From assembly GCF_003026395.1 (NCBI RefSeq), contig NZ_PYOO01000003.1:124001-188000 (forward strand): 64,000 nucleotides of DNA. The letters run 5' to 3'. Position 1 is the stretch's first letter. Every line of letters begins with the position of its first letter. The notes beneath the pieces are model-generated. The model ran no database searches. It had not been told where the DNA came from and saw only the letters and a list, made by a program, of their open reading frames with translations. The translations under genes were made by a program, and so were the position numbers. The stretch is from Photobacterium iliopiscarium. Its GTDB lineage: Bacteria; Pseudomonadota; Gammaproteobacteria; Enterobacterales; Vibrionaceae. This document shows positions 61,486 through 64,000 of this stretch, piece after piece.

Positions 61486-62067
61486 ATGACTGAATACCTT
61501 TTACTCCTCATCGGGACAGTGTTGGTTAACAACTTTGTACTCGTTAAATTCTTAGGTTTATGTCCGTTTATGGGCGTATCTAAGAAACTAGAAACAGCAA
61601 TCGGCATGGGCTTAGCAACAACATTTGTGTTAACGCTAGCTTCTGTATGTGCGTATCTTGTTGAAACCTACATCTTAGATCCATTAGGTATCCAATATTT
61701 GCGGACGCTTAGTTTTATACTTGTGATTGCCTTTGTGGTGCAATTTACCGAAATGGTAGTGCATAAAACTAGCCCAACGCTTTACCGTTTATTAGGTATT
61801 TTTCTACCATTAATCACAACCAACTGTGCGGTATTAGGTGTCGCTTTACTCAATACCAATGAGCACCATAACTTCATTCAATCTGTTATTTATGGCTTTG
61901 GTGCGGCAGTGGGTTTCTCATTGGTATTAGTATTGTTCGCTTCTATGCGTGAACGAATTGCAGCGGCAGATGTACCAGCTCCCTTTAAAGGCGCCTCGAT
62001 TGCAATGATCACGGCAGGTCTTATGTCTCTTGCCTTTATGGGCTTTACTGGATTGGTGAAATTGTAA
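61486..62067 (+). CDS. rsxA: Electron transport complex subunit RsxA/RnfA
   Basis: Inner-membrane subunit of the Rnf-type complex, which couples NADH/ferredoxin electron transfer to ion movement and in E. coli reduces SoxR. 193 residues with six helices. [40 protein letters not shown] and [20 protein letters not shown] are nearly invariant; the cysteines in helices 1 and 4 hold an iron-sulfur cluster within the membrane. The stop shares one base with rsxB (TAATG). Confidence 0.97.
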   Translation: MTEYLLLLIGTVLVNNFVLVKFLGLCPFMGVSKKLETAIGMGLATTFVLTLASVCAYLVETYILDPLGIQYLRTLSFILVIAFVVQFTEMVVHKTSPTLYRLLGIFLPLITTNCAVLGVALLNTNEHHNFIQSVIYGFGAAVGFSLVLVLFASMRERIAAADVPAPFKGASIAMITAGLMSLAFMGFTGLVKL

Positions 62068-62651
62068 TGAGCGGGATCTTAATTGCTGCCATTGTAATCG
62101 CTGTTTTAGCAGCAATATGTGGCATTATTTTGGGCTTTGCTTCAGTGCGTTTTAAAGTTGAAGCCGATCCTATTGTTGAACAAATTGATGCTATTTTGCC
62201 GCAAACACAATGTGGTCAATGTGGCTTCCCTGGTTGCCGTCCTTACGCTGAAGCGATAGCGAATGGTGAAATCATTAATAAATGCCCACCCGGAGGCCAA
62301 GCTACTATTGAAAAACTTGCCGATCTGATGGGTGTCGAAGTGCCTCAGGCTTCAGACGAAGTGACCAAGAGTATTAAAAAAGTCGCTTTTATTCATGAAG
62401 ACATGTGTATTGGTTGTACCAAATGTATTCAAGCCTGCCCAGTGGATGCCATTGTCGGCGGCACTAAATCAATGCACACGGTAATAAAAGACGAATGTAC
62501 AGGCTGTGACCTTTGTGTTTCTCCTTGTCCTACAGACTGTATTGAAATGATTCCAGTTAAAGAAACGCCGGATAACTGGAAATGGCAACTCAATCAAATA
62601 CCCGTTGTGAATATTGCTGCGACAGCGAATGCAGAAAAGGTTAAGCCATAG
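62067..62651 (+). CDS. rsxB: Electron transport complex subunit RsxB/RnfB
   Basis: Iron-sulfur subunit, 194 residues. An N-terminal membrane helix anchors it. Then comes the 4Fe-4S site [16 protein letters not shown] with CPPGG, and two ferredoxin clusters [16 protein letters not shown] and [16 protein letters not shown]. Electrons pass through it within the complex. The ATG overlaps the rsxA stop by one base and it is followed 2 bases later by rsxC. Confidence 0.97.
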   Translation: MSGILIAAIVIAVLAAICGIILGFASVRFKVEADPIVEQIDAILPQTQCGQCGFPGCRPYAEAIANGEIINKCPPGGQATIEKLADLMGVEVPQASDEVTKSIKKVAFIHEDMCIGCTKCIQACPVDAIVGGTKSMHTVIKDECTGCDLCVSPCPTDCIEMIPVKETPDNWKWQLNQIPVVNIAATANAEKVKP

Positions 62652-62653
62652 TC

Positions 62654-64000
62654 ATGCTATCGATTATTGAACAAATTAAGCAAGGTAAATTGTGGGATTT
62701 CCACGGTGGTATTCACCCAGCGGAAAACAAAGCATTATCCAGTAAGCAACCGATTAAAGCGGCAGGCATTCCTCACGAATTAGTATTACCACTAAAACAA
62801 CACATAGGTTCTCGTGGTGATATTATCGTCAACATTGGCGATCACGTACTCAAAGGCCAACCACTAACGCAAGGTGATATTGCGATGTGTGTGCCTATTC
62901 ACGCCCCGAGTTCTGGCACAATCACGGCGATTGAGCAACGCACAACCGCCCACCCTTCTGGCTTAACCGATCTATGCATCGTCATTGCAACCGATAATAA
63001 AGACACTTGGTGTTATGCAACGCAATATCCAGATTATCAAGATCGCGATCCAGCTGAACTGATTGAAGCTATTCGTCTTGCGGGTATTGCTGGCCTTGGC
63101 GGTGCAGGTTTTCCAACTGCGCGTAAACTTCAAGGCGGTTTAGGTAACGTTGATATTCTGATCATCAATGCTGCTGAATGTGAACCTTATATCACCGCTG
63201 ATGATCGACTCATGCAAGACTATGCAGATGAAGTCATCGAAGGTGTGCGTATTTTACGCCACATTATTGCGCCAAAATTAACCTTAATTGGTATTGAAGA
63301 TAATAAACCTGAAGCAATCAAAGCATTAGAAGCCTGTGTCAGTGAAGACGATAATATTATTATTCGTGTTATTCCAACCAAATACCCTTCAGGCAGCTCT
63401 AAACAACTGGTTAAGCTATTAACAGGTCGAGAAGTACCGAGCCAAGCACGTTCAACCTCAATCGGGGTTATTATGCAGAACATCGGTACTGCTTTTGCGA
63501 TTAAGCGCGCCATCGTTAATGGTGAGCCTTTAATTGAGCGCGTGGTCACGTTAACAGGTGAAGCCTTTAAGCAACGTGGAAATGTATTTGCATTACTAGG
63601 GACGCCTATTGCTTATTTGCTTGAAAAATTTGGTTATCAAGCCGATAAAAAATACCCTCGCGTCATTATTGGTGGCTCATTAATGGGCTTTACATTGCCA
63701 CATGCCAATGTACCGATTACCAAAATTACTAACTGTATCTTAACGCCTAAACGTAAAGAATTACCGCTACATACTTACGAAATGGCCTGTATTCGTTGTT
63801 CTGCTTGTGCCGATGTTTGCCCATCTTCATTATTACCACAACAGTTACAATGGTATGCAAAAGATAAAGACTACGGCAAATGTGAAGAATATAACTTAAG
63901 CGACTGCATTGAATGTGGCGCTTGTGCTTATGTCTGCCCAAGTGAAATTCCATTAGTACAGTATTATCGTCAAGCTAAAGCTGAGATTTGGGAACGTAAA
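62654..64000 (+). CDS. rsxC: Electron transport complex subunit RsxC/RnfC, 5' part (runs off the window)
   Basis: Peripheral NADH-oxidising, FMN- and iron-sulfur-binding subunit. ATG 62654 opens a frame that stays open for 449 codons to the end of the window. It starts MLSIIEQIKQGKLWDFHGGI. The glycine-rich AGIAGLGGAGFPTARKL binds FMN/NADH, and NAAECEPYITADDRLM is the SLBB-adjacent family motif. Two 4Fe-4S motifs follow: CIRCSACADVCP and CIECGACAYVCP. The long Ala/Lys-rich C-terminal tail known in gammaproteobacterial RsxC, if present, lies outside. Confidence 0.96.
   Translation, partial: MLSIIEQIKQGKLWDFHGGIHPAENKALSSKQPIKAAGIPHELVLPLKQHIGSRGDIIVNIGDHVLKGQPLTQGDIAMCVPIHAPSSGTITAIEQRTTAHPSGLTDLCIVIATDNKDTWCYATQYPDYQDRDPAELIEAIRLAGIAGLGGAGFPTARKLQGGLGNVDILIINAAECEPYITADDRLMQDYADEVIEGVRILRHIIAPKLTLIGIEDNKPEAIKALEACVSEDDNIIIRVIPTKYPSGSSKQLVKLLTGREVPSQARSTSIGVIMQNIGTAFAIKRAIVNGEPLIERVVTLTGEAFKQRGNVFALLGTPIAYLLEKFGYQADKKYPRVIIGGSLMGFTLPHANVPITKITNCILTPKRKELPLHTYEMACIRCSACADVCPSSLLPQQLQWYAKDKDYGKCEEYNLSDCIECGACAYVCPSEIPLVQYYRQAKAEIWERK

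Overview
The window reads as core chromosome of a low-GC marine gammaproteobacterium of the family Vibrionaceae, most probably a Photobacterium. This is inferred from protein resemblance, from the gene order uvrB - qrr1 - luxO - luxU - yvcK/ybhK - moaACDE, and from a quorum-sensing Qrr RNA beside luxO. About 50 protein genes are supported. The genus is an inference, because no rRNA or species marker lies in the window.

Layout. 1-6.4 kb: 3' part of metG, a cystine symporter (tcyP) followed by a CoA-disulfide-reductase-like flavoprotein, and a glutamate/aspartate-type symporter. 6.5-11.7 kb is the accessory part: a HigBA-like toxin-antitoxin pair, an Eco29kI-like type II restriction-modification pair, an insertion sequence whose transposase is broken by one TGA, and a three-copy composite repeat array. 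11.8-16.1 kb: a hexapeptide acetyltransferase, a small membrane protein, an EamA exporter and a periplasmic nucleotidase. 16.4-24 kb: serS, rarA, lolA, ftsK (with eight 16-residue linker repeats) and lrp, all on the minus strand. 24.6-34.4 kb: trxB, cydDC, then aat, bpt, infA, clpA, clpS and cspD. 35-40.6 kb: icd, rluE, mnmA, hflD, purB. 41-44.2 kb: an overlapping EAL/GGDEF gene pair. 44.2-49.9 kb: the oppABCDF peptide importer. 50.3-53.6 kb: two possible micro-genes and moaACDE under a probable molybdenum-cofactor riboswitch. 53.6-59.2 kb: a small conserved-looking gene, yvcK, luxU, luxO, qrr1 and uvrB. 59.2-60.35 kb is a 1.1-kb AT-rich stretch without a convincing gene. 60.35-64 kb: pepE and the start of the rsxABC (Rnf-type) operon, with rsxC cut by the window end.

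How genes work together. Aat and Bpt add leucine or phenylalanine to protein N-termini, and ClpS delivers such N-degrons to ClpAP, so the N-degron pathway (except ClpP) sits within 5 kb. TrxB, CydDC, TcyP and the CoA-disulfide-reductase-like enzyme all touch thiol redox balance. LuxU passes phosphate to LuxO, which with sigma-54 should switch on Qrr1; a sigma-54 promoter and LuxO-type palindromes are visible. The EAL and GGDEF proteins break down and make cyclic di-GMP and are translationally coupled.

No clearly undescribed multi-gene system was found. The items most worth a second look are the R-M/TA islet with its shared hairpins, a perfect 48-bp palindrome behind rluE, the composite repeat array, the uncharacterised micro-ORFs near moaE, and the DnaA-box-like sequences in the long gene-free stretch.
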